Of a DNA stretch of 64,000 nucleotides, positions 1 to 8,563 are shown one piece after another. The notes below the pieces were generated by a model. That model saw nothing but the letters and a program-made list of their open reading frames with translations, searched no databases and had not been told where the DNA came from. Every line of letters begins with the position of its first letter. Position 1 is the stretch's first letter. Origin of the DNA: Lutimaribacter_A marinistellae (GTDB lineage Bacteria; Pseudomonadota; Alphaproteobacteria; Rhodobacterales; Rhodobacteraceae); contig NZ_JBHRXI010000049.1 of assembly GCF_042648365.1 (NCBI RefSeq), forward strand, positions 1-64,000, read 5' to 3'. A program made the position numbers and the translations under genes.

Positions 1-18
1 GGCGTGAGCCCGGTCACG

Positions 19-84
19 GCGCCCTGTCGCGCGCACGACAGGGCGCACCCTAGGCCCAACCGGCCACGCGCATCTGCGATGCGC
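19..84. other. Two hairpins beyond the hpt stop codon
   Basis: A perfect 11-bp inverted repeat (19-29 with 36-46, 6-nt loop) and a second 7-bp one (68-74 with 78-84, 3-nt loop) lie just beyond the 3' end of the leftward hpt gene. Neither has a clear T-run on either strand, so they are not textbook intrinsic terminators. They may end hpt transcripts or those of a gene outside the window. Confidence 0.4.
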
Positions 85-118
85 ACCGGACGGGCGGGAG
101 CCCCGCGCACAGGTGAGA

Positions 119-658
119 TCATTCGGTGAAACGTACCTTGCCGATGAAGGGCAGGTTGCGGTTGCGCTGCGCGTAATCGATGCCGTAGCCCACGACGAAC
201 TCGTCGGGGATCTCGAACCCGGTCCAGTCGGCGCGGAAATCGACCTCGCGGCGCGATGGTTTGTCGAGCAGCGCGATGGATCTAAGGCGGCCGGGGTTGC
301 GGCTTTGCAGCAGCTTGGTGACATGGCTGAGCGTGTGGCCGGTATCGACGATATCCTCGACCACCAGCACGTCGCGGCCTTCGATCGCACCGCGCAGGTC
401 CTTGAGAATGCGCACTTCGCGGCTCGATTCCATCGCGTTGCCATAGGAGGAGGCTTCGAGGAAATCCACCTCGATCGGCAGGTCCAGTTCGCGCACGAGA
501 TCGGCGATGAAGACGAAGGAGCCGCGCAGAAGGCCGACGACGACCAGCTTGTCGGTATCGGCGAATTCGGTCTTGATCTCGCGGCACAACGCCTCGATCC
601 GGGCCGCGATGGCCTTGGCCGAGATCATCTGGTCAATCACATACGCGCGGTCAGTCAT
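119..658 (-). CDS. hpt: Hypoxanthine phosphoribosyltransferase
   Basis: Purine salvage enzyme (179 aa) that transfers the phosphoribosyl group of PRPP to hypoxanthine or guanine, giving IMP or GMP in the cytosol. The PRPP-binding loop is clear as VVEDIVDTGHTL near the middle, and the C-terminal LLDKPSRR and PDEFVVGYGIDY segments match bacterial Hpt/HprT. An in-frame ATG lies upstream at 733, but the start at 658 is preferred because it is preceded by a purine-rich AAGGGGG site and gives the usual family length. It is divergent from the RatA/COQ10-like gene at 732. Confidence 0.93.
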   Translation of the reverse strand: MTDRAYVIDQMISAKAIAARIEALCREIKTEFADTDKLVVVGLLRGSFVFIADLVRELDLPIEVDFLEASSYGNAMESSREVRILKDLRGAIEGRDVLVVEDIVDTGHTLSHVTKLLQSRNPGRLRSIALLDKPSRREVDFRADWTGFEIPDEFVVGYGIDYAQRNRNLPFIGKVRFTE

Positions 659-731
659 TCCGGCCCCCTTGAACTTTCGCGCGCAACATACGAAATCACG
701 CGTCATTGTCACGCCGCAAAGCACTGGATTC

Positions 732-1178
732 ATGCCGACACATTCGGAAACCCGTCACCTGCCTTACACAGCCCAGCAGATGTACGACCTGGTTGCCGAT
801 GTCGGCCGGTATCCCGAATTCCTTCCGTGGTGTGCGGCGGCGCGCATCCGGTCGCGCCGGCCCGAGGGGCCGGTAGAGGTCATGGAGGCGGATCTGGTGA
901 TCTCGTTCAAGGTGTTCCGCGAGAAGTTCGGCAGCCGCGTGGTGCTGGATCCGGAGCAGAAGAAGATCGACACCGAGTATCTCGACGGGCCGTTTCGCTA
1001 CATGAAGTCCAACTGGGCTTTTGCCGACAATCCCGATGGTGGCTGCGACGTGTCGTTCTTTGTCGATTTCGAATTTCGCAACGCGGTGTTGCAGGGGTTG
1101 ATCGGCGTCGTGTTCAACGAGGCGATGCAGCGTATCGTTCGGGCCTTCGAGCGGCGTGCGGCACAGCTTTACGGCTAG
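732..1178 (+). CDS. Polyketide cyclase/COQ10-like START-domain protein (RatA family)
   Basis: A 148-aa single-domain protein of the SRPBCC fold, in the family of yeast Coq10 and E. coli RatA. The N-terminus (HLPYTAQQMYDLVADVGRYPEFLPWC) and the C-terminal helix (VFNEAMQRIVRAFERRA) are typical. Coq10 proteins bind ubiquinone and support respiration; RatA was described as a ribosome-association toxin. In alphaproteobacteria the quinone role seems more likely, but nothing in the sequence decides it. The frame is open further upstream, but the ATG at 732 gives the usual length. Confidence 0.85.
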   Translation: MPTHSETRHLPYTAQQMYDLVADVGRYPEFLPWCAAARIRSRRPEGPVEVMEADLVISFKVFREKFGSRVVLDPEQKKIDTEYLDGPFRYMKSNWAFADNPDGGCDVSFFVDFEFRNAVLQGLIGVVFNEAMQRIVRAFERRAAQLYG

Positions 1179-1229
1179 GCGCGGATATCCGGGGTTTACC
1201 GTCCGCGCGCCGGGGTTAGGATGCGCCCC

Positions 1230-2525
1230 ATGACCAGCCTGACAAATGCCCTTGCCGGTTTTGCAACCGGCCCCGTGACCACGACACCCGACGCGCGGGT
1301 GGTGGCCGCGCTCTCGGCGCTCGACTGGGTTGCCGTCGGCTGCGCGGGCGCGGACGAGCCTGTCTCGCGCATCACGCGGTCCATGATCCTTGACGAGGGC
1401 GGGGCTGAGGCGGCGACGCTTTTCGGTGGTGGTGCAGCCCCGGTGCGCGGCGCGGCGCTGGTCAATGGCACGGTTTCGCATGCCCTCGATTACGACGACA
1501 CGCATTTCGCCCATATCGGCCATCCGTCCGTCGCCGTCTTTCCCGCCGCGCTGTCCTGGGCCGAAGCGAATGGCCAGGCGCTGGTCGAGATGCTGGAGGC
1601 CGCGCTGGTCGGCATGGAGCTTTCGGTGCGGGTGGGCCTGTGGTTGGGGCGCGGGCATTACCAGGTCGGGTTTCACCAGACCGCCACGGCAGGCGCCTTC
1701 GGCGCCGCTGCGGCTGCGGGGCGGTTGGCCGGTCTGACCTCCGCGCAGATGGCGCAGGCGATGGGGCTAACCGCCACCCGTGCGGCCGGCCTCAAGGCGC
1801 AGTTCGGCACGATGGGCAAACCTTATAACGCGGGCACCGCCGCGGCGAACGGTATCGAGGCGGTGCAGCTTGTCCGGCTGGGGTTCGAGGCCGAAGTTTT
1901 GGCCATGGAGGGAGATTTCGGGTTCGGCGCAACACATCACGGCGCCGATGACATGCAAGCGGCGCTGGAGGGTCTGGGACAAGAGTGGCTGTTCGAGCAG
2001 GTCAGTCACAAGTTCCACGCCTGCTGTCACGGGCTTCACGCGGCGCTGGAGGCGGCACGCGAATTGGACATCGCCGAGCCGGAGGTCGAACACATCACGG
2101 TCCGCAGCCATCCGCGCTGGATGAGCGTGTGCAACCAGCCCTCGCCCATGACGGGGCTGGGCGCCAAGTTCTCGTTCCGGACCGTGCTGGCGATGCGGGC
2201 GCTGGGATATGACACGGCGCGGCTGGACGCGTTCAGCGACAAGGTCTGTGCCGAGCCGCGTCTGCAGGCGCTGCGCGAGAGGGTCACGGTGGAGGCCGAT
2301 GACACCCTGTCCGAGACCGAGGCGGTGGTGACATTGCTGCGCCGGGACGGGCAGGAGCGCGTTGCGCGCCACGATCTGCGCGGTCCGATGACTCTGTCCG
2401 CGCGCGAGGAGCGGGTGCGCGGCAAGGCCGTCGGCCTGATCGGCAAGGCGCGGGTAGATGGCATCTGGGAGCTGTTGCAGCGCGGCGGTGCGGCCTCGGA
2501 CCTTGCACGTTATCTTGGTGGGTGA
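1230..2525 (+). CDS. MmgE/PrpD family protein
   Basis: A 431-aa member of the MmgE/PrpD superfamily, which includes 2-methylcitrate dehydratase, cis-aconitate decarboxylase and many uncharacterised dehydratases or decarboxylases of di- and tricarboxylic acids. The family-typical segment VNGTVSHALDYDDTHF with following GHPS sits near residues 80-100, and FHACCHGLHAALEA lies in the second half. No prpB or prpC is adjacent, so a methylcitrate role is not supported. Two in-frame ATGs exist (1221 and 1230); 1230 is favoured by a TTAGGA site eight bases upstream. Confidence 0.85.
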   Translation: MTSLTNALAGFATGPVTTTPDARVVAALSALDWVAVGCAGADEPVSRITRSMILDEGGAEAATLFGGGAAPVRGAALVNGTVSHALDYDDTHFAHIGHPSVAVFPAALSWAEANGQALVEMLEAALVGMELSVRVGLWLGRGHYQVGFHQTATAGAFGAAAAAGRLAGLTSAQMAQAMGLTATRAAGLKAQFGTMGKPYNAGTAAANGIEAVQLVRLGFEAEVLAMEGDFGFGATHHGADDMQAALEGLGQEWLFEQVSHKFHACCHGLHAALEAARELDIAEPEVEHITVRSHPRWMSVCNQPSPMTGLGAKFSFRTVLAMRALGYDTARLDAFSDKVCAEPRLQALRERVTVEADDTLSETEAVVTLLRRDGQERVARHDLRGPMTLSAREERVRGKAVGLIGKARVDGIWELLQRGGAASDLARYLGG

Positions 2526-2544
2526 GGCGCAGGGCAGTGCGGGC

Positions 2545-2622
2545 AAAGAAAAAGCGGGTCCCCAAGAGACCCGCCAGAGATCCCCGGAGGGATCTGACCA
2601 GCCGAGGTGGGCTCGGCCGGTC
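2545..2622 (-). ncRNA. Candidate 3'-UTR-derived sRNA with intrinsic terminator, downstream of cinA
   Basis: Read leftward, three hairpins follow each other: 2622-2596 (11-bp stem with one mismatch, 5-nt loop), 2595-2578 (6-bp AGATCC/GGATCT stem, 6-nt loop) and 2574-2554 (7-bp GCGGGTC/GACCCGC stem) followed by TTTTTCTTT. The last is a good rho-independent terminator for the ispDF-pgpA-cinA operon. Tandem stem-loops ending in a U-run are the usual shape of a 3'-UTR-derived small RNA; hfq is present in the window at 15919. The terminator is directly visible, the sRNA is inference. Confidence 0.5.
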
Positions 2623-2732
2623 GTCACTTGGGCGCGCTTGAACGGCGGGCTCCATCGTTTCGGGTGACGGGTCTAACCGAAGGCTTCGCGCAGAGGCAAC
2701 GGTTTTCTGGCAAGAGGACGCTGCGGAACCTT

Positions 2733-3224
2733 TCAGCTTTGGGTCTGCTCGGCGATCTGGTCGAGACCCTTGTCCAGAAGCGCCAGCGCGTGGTCGCGTG
2801 CGGCGCGGCGGACTGCGTCACGGCCCAACGCACCGAACTCGACGGTTTCGCTGCGCGTCTCGGCACCGGTGACGGACAGGCCGAAACAGACGCGCCCTTC
2901 GGGCTTGAACTCGGAACCACCAGGGCCTGCGATGCCGGTGATCGACACGGCAAGCTGCGCGTGCGAACGCGCCAGAGCGCCGTCCGACATCTCTCGCGCG
3001 ACCTCTTCGGAGACGGCGCCATGTGCCGCGAGCGTTGCGGACGAGACGCCCAGCATCTCGGCCTTGGCGTCGTTGGTATAGGTGACGAAACCACGCTCGA
3101 CCACGGCGGAGGAGCCGGGGATGTCGGTGAGAGCGGCCGACACCATGCCGCCCGTGCAGCTTTCGGCCGTGGCCATCATCACCTTGAGCGCCTTTGCGCG
3201 GTCGAGGAGGGCCGCGACGGTCAC
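2733..3224 (-). CDS. CinA-family nicotinamide-nucleotide amidohydrolase (C-terminal domain only)
   Basis: A 163-aa protein made only of the CinA C-terminal (PncC-like) domain, which deamidates nicotinamide mononucleotide in pyridine-nucleotide recycling. The hallmarks are ATAESCTGGMVSAALTDIPGSS near the N-terminus and VSITGIAGPGGSEFKPEGRVCFG in the middle. The stand-alone form, without the N-terminal MoaB-like domain, is common in proteobacteria (E. coli PncC/YgaD). The GTG start at 3224 overlaps the pgpA stop (GTGA), implying translational coupling. A terminator follows at 2574-2554. Confidence 0.88.
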   Translation of the reverse strand: MTVAALLDRAKALKVMMATAESCTGGMVSAALTDIPGSSAVVERGFVTYTNDAKAEMLGVSSATLAAHGAVSEEVAREMSDGALARSHAQLAVSITGIAGPGGSEFKPEGRVCFGLSVTGAETRSETVEFGALGRDAVRRAARDHALALLDKGLDQIAEQTQS

Positions 3225-3718
3225 AGGCCCAGCACCCCGTGCCAGAGACCGGCGAGAAGGGCGACGCCGAGCGCTGCCATGATGCCGGCGATCACGTCGT
3301 CCATGACCACGCCGAAGGAGCCTTTTTGCCGGTCGGCCCAGCCGACGGGTCCGGGCTTCCAGATGTCGAACAGGCGGAACAGGACGAAGGCCGCGATCCA
3401 GCCGGGCCAGAGCGACGTGATCTCTATCCCATGTGCCCAGGCAGGGTATGACAGCGCCCAGAGCGCGATGAACTGGCCTGCGACCTCGTCGAGGACGAAT
3501 TCGGACGGGTCGTGCGCACTGCCGTCGCGGCGCATGGCCTCGGCAGCCCAGACGCCAGCGACGATGGCCAGGACCGTGCAGGCCGCCAGCAGCAGGAACC
3601 CGCCAAGCGCGTGCAGCGCCCAGGCGATGGGAAGGGCGGCGGCCGAGCCCCACGTGCCGGGAGCGGGGCGCAGGTAACCGATACCGCCCACGGTGCCGAT
3701 CAGGGTTGCGGGCTTCAT
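3221..3718 (-). CDS. pgpA: Phosphatidylglycerophosphatase A
   Basis: Inner-membrane enzyme (165 aa) that dephosphorylates phosphatidylglycerophosphate to phosphatidylglycerol. PgpA hallmarks are the N-terminal PAPGTWGS segment, the acidic LDEVAGQF motif, the FRLFDIWKP stretch after a hydrophobic helix, and VVMDDVIAG near the C-terminus. Several membrane helices are apparent. The ATG overlaps the ispDF stop (ATGA) and the 3' end overlaps cinA by 4 nt, so the three genes form one tightly coupled leftward operon. Confidence 0.92.
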   Translation of the reverse strand: MKPATLIGTVGGIGYLRPAPGTWGSAAALPIAWALHALGGFLLLAACTVLAIVAGVWAAEAMRRDGSAHDPSEFVLDEVAGQFIALWALSYPAWAHGIEITSLWPGWIAAFVLFRLFDIWKPGPVGWADRQKGSFGVVMDDVIAGIMAALGVALLAGLWHGVLGL

Positions 3719-4848
3719 GTGCGCACCAGCGCGGCTGTGGCGATGGCCGCGATCCCTTCGCCACGGCCGGTGAAGCCCAGCCGTTCCGAGGTGGTGGCCT
3801 TGACCGAGACACGGGACGGCTCGATATCGCAGATGCGCGCAAGCTCCTTTTGCATGGCGGGCGCGTGGGGGCCGATCTTGGGGCGTTCACAGACCAGCGT
3901 GCAGTCGATGTTCGAGATCGAAAAGCCCATGTCGCGGGCGCGTTTCGCGGCATGCGCCAGAAAGATCTCGCTTGCCGCCCCTTTCCACTGCGGGTCCGAC
4001 GGCGGGAAGTGGCGGCCGATATCGCCCTCGGCCAGCGCGCCGTAGATGGCATCGGTCACGGCATGCATCCCCACATCCGCGTCGGAATGGCCATCGAGCG
4101 CGTGGTCATGCGGGATCGAGATGCCGCAGAGGATCACGTGATCGCCATCGCAGAAGCGGTGCACGTCATAGCCATTGCCCAGTCTTACATCCATCGCGCC
4201 CCCCAGAAGCCGCTCGGCCCGGGCGAAGTCCTCGGGCCGGGTGATCTTGATATTGTCGGGGTCGCCCGGAACGATGGCGACGTCAAGCCCTGCGGCGCGC
4301 GCGACCTCGACATCGTCGGCGGCCGGCCCGTGATGTGCATCGTGGGCCGCCGAGATGGCCGCATAGCGAAATCCCTGCGGCGTCTGAGCGGCGTAAAGCC
4401 CGGTGCGGTCCTGCGTGCCTGTGACCTGTGCAGCTTCGCCGCGCCAGAGCGCATCGGTCACCGGCAGGCCGGGCGCTGCGGCGGCATGTGCGTCAAGCGC
4501 GGCGAGAACATCCGCGATGACCCGCTGCGTCACGCAGGGCCGCGCGATGTCGTGGATCAGCACCTTGTCCGGTGGCGTCTCGGCCAGAGCGGCAAGCCCG
4601 CTGCGAACGGAGGCTGCGCGGTCGGCACCGCCGGGCGCAAGGATCAGGTCGGTCGCCTCGAACTCGTGCCAGGCCTCGGTATCGTCAGGAGACAGGACCA
4701 GCACGATCCGGTCCAGGCCCGAGGCGCGAAAACGGGCGAGCGTCCAATCCGCGACGCGGCGACCGGCGAGGGGGCGCCATTGTTTCGGCAGGTCGCCGCC
4801 TGCGCGCTGTCCGCGTCCGGCGGCGAGTATGATGGCGGCGCTTGTCAT
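3715..4848 (-). CDS. ispDF: Bifunctional IspD/IspF: MEP cytidylyltransferase and MECDP synthase
   Basis: A 377-aa fusion for two steps of the MEP isoprenoid pathway. The N-terminal IspD half (about 1-220) has the nucleotide-binding start AAIILAAGRGQRAGGDLPKQW and forms CDP-methylerythritol. The C-terminal IspF half (from about 223) begins RLGNGYDVHRF, with the DVH zinc site and the GHSDADVGMHAVTDAIYGAL signature, and makes the cyclodiphosphate. The fusion is common in alphaproteobacteria. First gene of the leftward ispDF-pgpA-cinA unit, divergent from dusB. Confidence 0.95.
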   Translation of the reverse strand: MTSAAIILAAGRGQRAGGDLPKQWRPLAGRRVADWTLARFRASGLDRIVLVLSPDDTEAWHEFEATDLILAPGGADRAASVRSGLAALAETPPDKVLIHDIARPCVTQRVIADVLAALDAHAAAAPGLPVTDALWRGEAAQVTGTQDRTGLYAAQTPQGFRYAAISAAHDAHHGPAADDVEVARAAGLDVAIVPGDPDNIKITRPEDFARAERLLGGAMDVRLGNGYDVHRFCDGDHVILCGISIPHDHALDGHSDADVGMHAVTDAIYGALAEGDIGRHFPPSDPQWKGAASEIFLAHAAKRARDMGFSISNIDCTLVCERPKIGPHAPAMQKELARICDIEPSRVSVKATTSERLGFTGRGEGIAAIATAALVRT

Positions 4849-4951
4849 CCTCGGGTCGTCCTTTCGTGCTCCTGTTTAGAGTGGACGGAACGGCGAGGCA
4901 ATCAGCCGTAGGGTGCGCCTAATTTTTAGGCATGTGCCTTGTGCGAGGGGC

Positions 4952-4980
4952 TTGAAAAGGCGGCGTCGATTGTGCAAATG
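4952..4980 (+). promoter_or_regulatory. Candidate housekeeping promoter of the dusB-ntrB-ntrC operon
   Basis: TTGAAA (4952-4957) and CAAATG (4975-4980) are separated by 17 nt in the ispDF/dusB divergent region. This matches sigma70-type spacing with a strong -35 and a weak -10, and would start transcripts near 4987, before either possible dusB start. Inferred from sequence alone. Confidence 0.35.
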
Positions 4981-5026
4981 CGGCGTTTTCGCTAGTCAAA
5001 TGGAAACTGCACAAGGATTGGGCAAC

Positions 5027-6010
5027 GTGACCCTACGTCTCGCCGACACCGCTTTGTTACCTCCTGTCGTCCTGGCCCCGATGGCCGGAATCACCGACCG
5101 GCCTTTTCGCGATCTGGTCGCGCGTTTCGGCGCGGGTCTGGTCGTGAGCGAGATGGTCGCCAGCCAGGAGATGGTGCAGGCAAAGCCCGGCGTGCGCGAA
5201 AAGGCCGAGTTGAGCGCGGATGTCGAGAACACCGCCGTGCAGCTTGCCGGGCGCGAGGCGCATTGGATGGCCGAGGCCGCGCGGCAGGTGGCCGACCGGG
5301 GCGCGCGGATCATCGACATCAACATGGGATGTCCCGCCAAGAAGGTGACGAACGGCTATTCCGGCTCGGCGCTATTGAAGACGCCGGATCATGCGCTGAG
5401 GCTGATCGAGGCGGTGGTCGAGGCGGTGGACGTTCCGGTGACGCTCAAGACCCGTCTGGGTTGGGACGATACCCTTCTCAACGCGCCGGACGTGGCGCGG
5501 CGGGCCGAAGGTGCAGGCGTGCGCATGGTGACGATCCACGGGCGCACGCGGTGCCAGTTCTACAAGGGGCGCGCGGATTGGCGGGCGATCCGCAGGGTGA
5601 AAGAGGCGGTGGGCGTGCCGGTGGTCGCCAATGGCGACATCGTGGATGCCACCACCGCGCGCACGGCGCTGGAACAGTCGGGCGCGGACGGCGTGATGAT
5701 CGGACGTGGCGCGCAGGGCCGCCCCTGGCGGCTGGCCGAGATTGCCCATGCTCTTTACGGCACGCCTGCGCCGCATGTGCCCGAGGGGCGCGACCTGGTG
5801 CGGATGGTGCAGGATCATTACGAGGCGATGCTGGGTTTTTATGGCCGCGATCTGGGACTGCGCGTCGCGCGCAAGCATCTTGGCTGGTACATGGACGTGG
5901 CGGGGACAGGGCCTGCGCTGCGGCGCGCGGTCCTGACCTCGCGCGATCCCGAAGAGGTGCAGCGCCTGCTTGTCGACGCGCTGCTTACCCCAGAGGAGGC
6001 CGCGGCATGA
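5027..6010 (+). CDS. dusB: tRNA-dihydrouridine synthase DusB (NifR3)
   Basis: Flavoenzyme (327 aa) that reduces specific uridines in tRNA to dihydrouridine. Clear Dus motifs: VVLAPMAGITDRPFR near the N-terminus, INMGCPAKKVTNGYSGSAL with the catalytic Cys, TLKTRLGWDD, TIHGRTRCQFYKG, and the FMN-binding VVANGDI and GVMIGRGAQGRPW segments. The GTG at 5027 is preferred for its AAGGA site nine bases upstream; an in-frame ATG at 5000 lacks one. The ATG of ntrB overlaps the stop. In Rhodobacter capsulatus the homologue nifR3 heads the nifR3-ntrB-ntrC operon, the same order as here. Confidence 0.93.
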   Translation: MTLRLADTALLPPVVLAPMAGITDRPFRDLVARFGAGLVVSEMVASQEMVQAKPGVREKAELSADVENTAVQLAGREAHWMAEAARQVADRGARIIDINMGCPAKKVTNGYSGSALLKTPDHALRLIEAVVEAVDVPVTLKTRLGWDDTLLNAPDVARRAEGAGVRMVTIHGRTRCQFYKGRADWRAIRRVKEAVGVPVVANGDIVDATTARTALEQSGADGVMIGRGAQGRPWRLAEIAHALYGTPAPHVPEGRDLVRMVQDHYEAMLGFYGRDLGLRVARKHLGWYMDVAGTGPALRRAVLTSRDPEEVQRLLVDALLTPEEAAA

Positions 6011-7095
6011 GTTTCGATGACGCCATCTGGTCTTCGCTGCCTGTTCCGGCCTTCATCATCGATGCCGAGGATCGCATTGCGGATGTGAACTCGGCCGGTG
6101 AGGGGTTTCTGAACGCATCCCGCAAGTCGGTCATCGGCCATCCCGTCTGGGACCAGATCGCGGCGAACGCGCCGATCGAGGAGGCGTTCGAGCGCGCCCG
6201 CACCAACGGCACGCCTCTCTTCGTCAACGATGTCGATGTCGGGTCCGGCAGCCGGGCCCCGTTGCAATGCGCCTTGCAGATCGCGCCGCTGATCGGTCAT
6301 CCGGGCAACATGATCATGCTGGTCGCCCCACGCGAGCTGGCCGGGCGGATGACCCAGAGCCACAGCGTGAAATCGGCCGCGCAATCGGCCATCGGCATGG
6401 CCGAGATGCTGGCCCACGAGATCAAGAACCCTCTGGCGGGGATCACCGGCGCGGCACAATTGCTGAGCATGAATCTCGCACCGGAAGACCTTGAACTGAC
6501 TGACCTTATCGTCGCCGAGGGTCGGCGGATCGTCAAGCTTCTGGAGCAGGTTGAGCAGTTCGGGAACCTGTCGCCGCCGGATCGAAAGCCGGTGAACATC
6601 CATGACGTTCTGGACCGGGCGCGGCGTTCCGCGCTTCTGGGTTTTGGCGCGCACATGAAGATCATCGAGGATTACGACCCCTCGCTTCCGCTCGCATTCG
6701 GCGACCCGGACCAGTTGTTGCAGGTGGTTCTGAACCTGATCAAGAATGCCTCGGAAGCGGCTGATCCCAAAGGGGGAACGATCCGTCTGCACACGTTTTT
6801 CGAACATTCGTTCCGTCTGCGGCGCAGCGATGGCACTGGGCATTCGCTGCCTTTGCAGGTCGAGATCATCGACGATGGTCCCGGTATTCCGGAAGGCATG
6901 ATCGGCGACGTGTTCGACCCGTTCGTTTCCGGGCGCGAGAATGGCACGGGGCTGGGGCTGGCGCTGGTGAGCAAGATCCTGTCCGATCACGACGGATGGA
7001 TCTCGGTTTCGTCGGTGCCGGGGCGGACGGTGTTCCGCCTGTCGCTGCCGCGGGTGCCCAAGGGCTATGACATGGATCACAAGGAGAGCAAGTAA
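6007..7095 (+). CDS. ntrB: Nitrogen regulation sensor histidine kinase NtrB
   Basis: Cytoplasmic histidine kinase (362 aa) that phosphorylates NtrC under nitrogen limitation and is controlled by PII in the well-studied systems. An N-terminal PAS domain (about 1-115) is followed by a HisKA domain with phospho-acceptor His137 in LAHEIKNPLAGITG, then an HATPase domain with NLIKNASEA (N box), IIDDGPGIP (G1) and NGTGLGLALV (G2). No transmembrane segment is seen. The start overlaps the dusB stop by 4 nt and the stop overlaps the ntrC ATG by one base. Confidence 0.94.
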   Translation: MSFDDAIWSSLPVPAFIIDAEDRIADVNSAGEGFLNASRKSVIGHPVWDQIAANAPIEEAFERARTNGTPLFVNDVDVGSGSRAPLQCALQIAPLIGHPGNMIMLVAPRELAGRMTQSHSVKSAAQSAIGMAEMLAHEIKNPLAGITGAAQLLSMNLAPEDLELTDLIVAEGRRIVKLLEQVEQFGNLSPPDRKPVNIHDVLDRARRSALLGFGAHMKIIEDYDPSLPLAFGDPDQLLQVVLNLIKNASEAADPKGGTIRLHTFFEHSFRLRRSDGTGHSLPLQVEIIDDGPGIPEGMIGDVFDPFVSGRENGTGLGLALVSKILSDHDGWISVSSVPGRTVFRLSLPRVPKGYDMDHKESK

Positions 7096-8465
7096 TGGAC
7101 GGAACCGTTCTGGTTGCCGATGACGACCGCACGATCCGCACCGTTCTGACGCAGGCGTTGACGCGGGCAGGGTGCAAGGTGCATGCGACCTCGTCCCTGA
7201 CGACGCTGATGCGCTGGGTCGGGGAGGGCAAGGGCGACGTGGTGATCTCGGACGTGGTCATGCCGGATGGCAACGGGCTCGAAATGCTGCCCAAGATCGC
7301 GCAGGACCGTCCCGGGCTGCCGGTGATCGTGATTTCCGCGCAAAACACCATCATGACCGCGATCCAGGCCGCCGAGGCCGAGGCCTATGACTATTTGCCC
7401 AAGCCTTTCGACCTGCCGGACCTGATGAAGCGTACGGCCAAGGCGCTGGACCAGAAACGCCGTGCGCCGTCCGAGCCGCGCATCGAAAGCGATGACGACC
7501 GGCCCGAGGACCTGCCTCTGGTCGGCCGGACACCCGCGATGCAGGCGCTTTACCGTTTGGTCGCGAAGGTGATGAATACCGATCTTCCGGTGATGATCTC
7601 GGGCGAAAGCGGCACCGGAAAGTCCCTGATCGCGCGTGCGATCCACGATTTCTCGGACCGGCGCACCTTGCCGTTCGTGACGGTGACCAGCGCCGACCTG
7701 CAGGAGCTGGAAGGACCCGCGCGCGTCATGGCGCGCGTCAAGGGCGGCACGCTGCTGATCGACGAGGTCGGCGATATCGAGGACGAGATCCAGGCCCGTA
7801 TCGTGCGGATGATGGATGCGCCGGGCGATCACGTGCCCCGCTTCATGGCGACCAGCCAGAGCGATCTGGCCGGCGCGATGGAGAAGGGTCGGGTGCGGCA
7901 GGACCTGTATTACCGTTTGTGCGGTGCGCCGATCCACGTGCCCAGCCTGCGGGAGCGGGTCGATGACATCCCGCTGCTGACCGCGCATTTCCTGGCCAAG
8001 GCAGAGCGTGACGGCGCGCCGAAGCGCTGGCTGTCGAAGTCGGCCGAAGAGTTGTTCCGAGTCTATTCGTGGCCCGGCAACGTGCGGCAGCTGGAACATG
8101 CGGTGCGGCGGTTGAGCCTGACCAGCCGGTCGGATGAGATAACGCGGACCGAGGTGGAGATGGTCCTTGGCAGCCAGCCGGAGATGGAGCCGGTGCTGGG
8201 GCGTGGCGACACCGAGAAGCTTTCGGCCTCGGTAGAGCGGCACTTGCGGCGTTATTTCGACCTGCATGGCAACATGCTTCCGCCGCCGGGCCTGTACCAG
8301 CGGATCCTGCGCGAGGTCGAGGCGCCGTTGATCGAAATTGCGCTGGATGCAACGGGCGGAAATCAGGCCAAATGTGCCGATCTGCTCGGCATCAATCGCA
8401 ATACGCTGAGAAAAAAGATCACCGATCTCGATATTCAGGTGACACGGCGCCGCAAACTGATGTAA
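7095..8465 (+). CDS. ntrC: Nitrogen response regulator NtrC, lacking GAFTGA
   Basis: Response regulator (456 aa) partnered with NtrB. The receiver domain (about 1-115) has phospho-acceptor Asp53 in ISDVVMPDG and Lys103 in LPKPF. An AAA+ domain follows, with Walker A GESGTGKS (170-177) and Walker B TLLIDEV (219-225), then a Fis-type helix-turn-helix at the C-terminus (GGNQAKCADLLGINRNTLRKKI). Between the Walker motifs the sigma54-contacting GAFTGA loop is absent and the stretch is shortened. The R. capsulatus NtrC likewise lacks GAFTGA and is known to activate sigma70 RNA polymerase, so the same is inferred here. Confidence 0.94.
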   Translation: MDGTVLVADDDRTIRTVLTQALTRAGCKVHATSSLTTLMRWVGEGKGDVVISDVVMPDGNGLEMLPKIAQDRPGLPVIVISAQNTIMTAIQAAEAEAYDYLPKPFDLPDLMKRTAKALDQKRRAPSEPRIESDDDRPEDLPLVGRTPAMQALYRLVAKVMNTDLPVMISGESGTGKSLIARAIHDFSDRRTLPFVTVTSADLQELEGPARVMARVKGGTLLIDEVGDIEDEIQARIVRMMDAPGDHVPRFMATSQSDLAGAMEKGRVRQDLYYRLCGAPIHVPSLRERVDDIPLLTAHFLAKAERDGAPKRWLSKSAEELFRVYSWPGNVRQLEHAVRRLSLTSRSDEITRTEVEMVLGSQPEMEPVLGRGDTEKLSASVERHLRRYFDLHGNMLPPPGLYQRILREVEAPLIEIALDATGGNQAKCADLLGINRNTLRKKITDLDIQVTRRRKLM

Positions 8466-8563
8466 TATCGTCACACAAATCGTGGCACTAAGGGGACAAC
8501 CCGGAAACGACCACGAAATATGGCGGTACGTCGCAAAAGCGACACATCAGAATGAGGGCAGCA

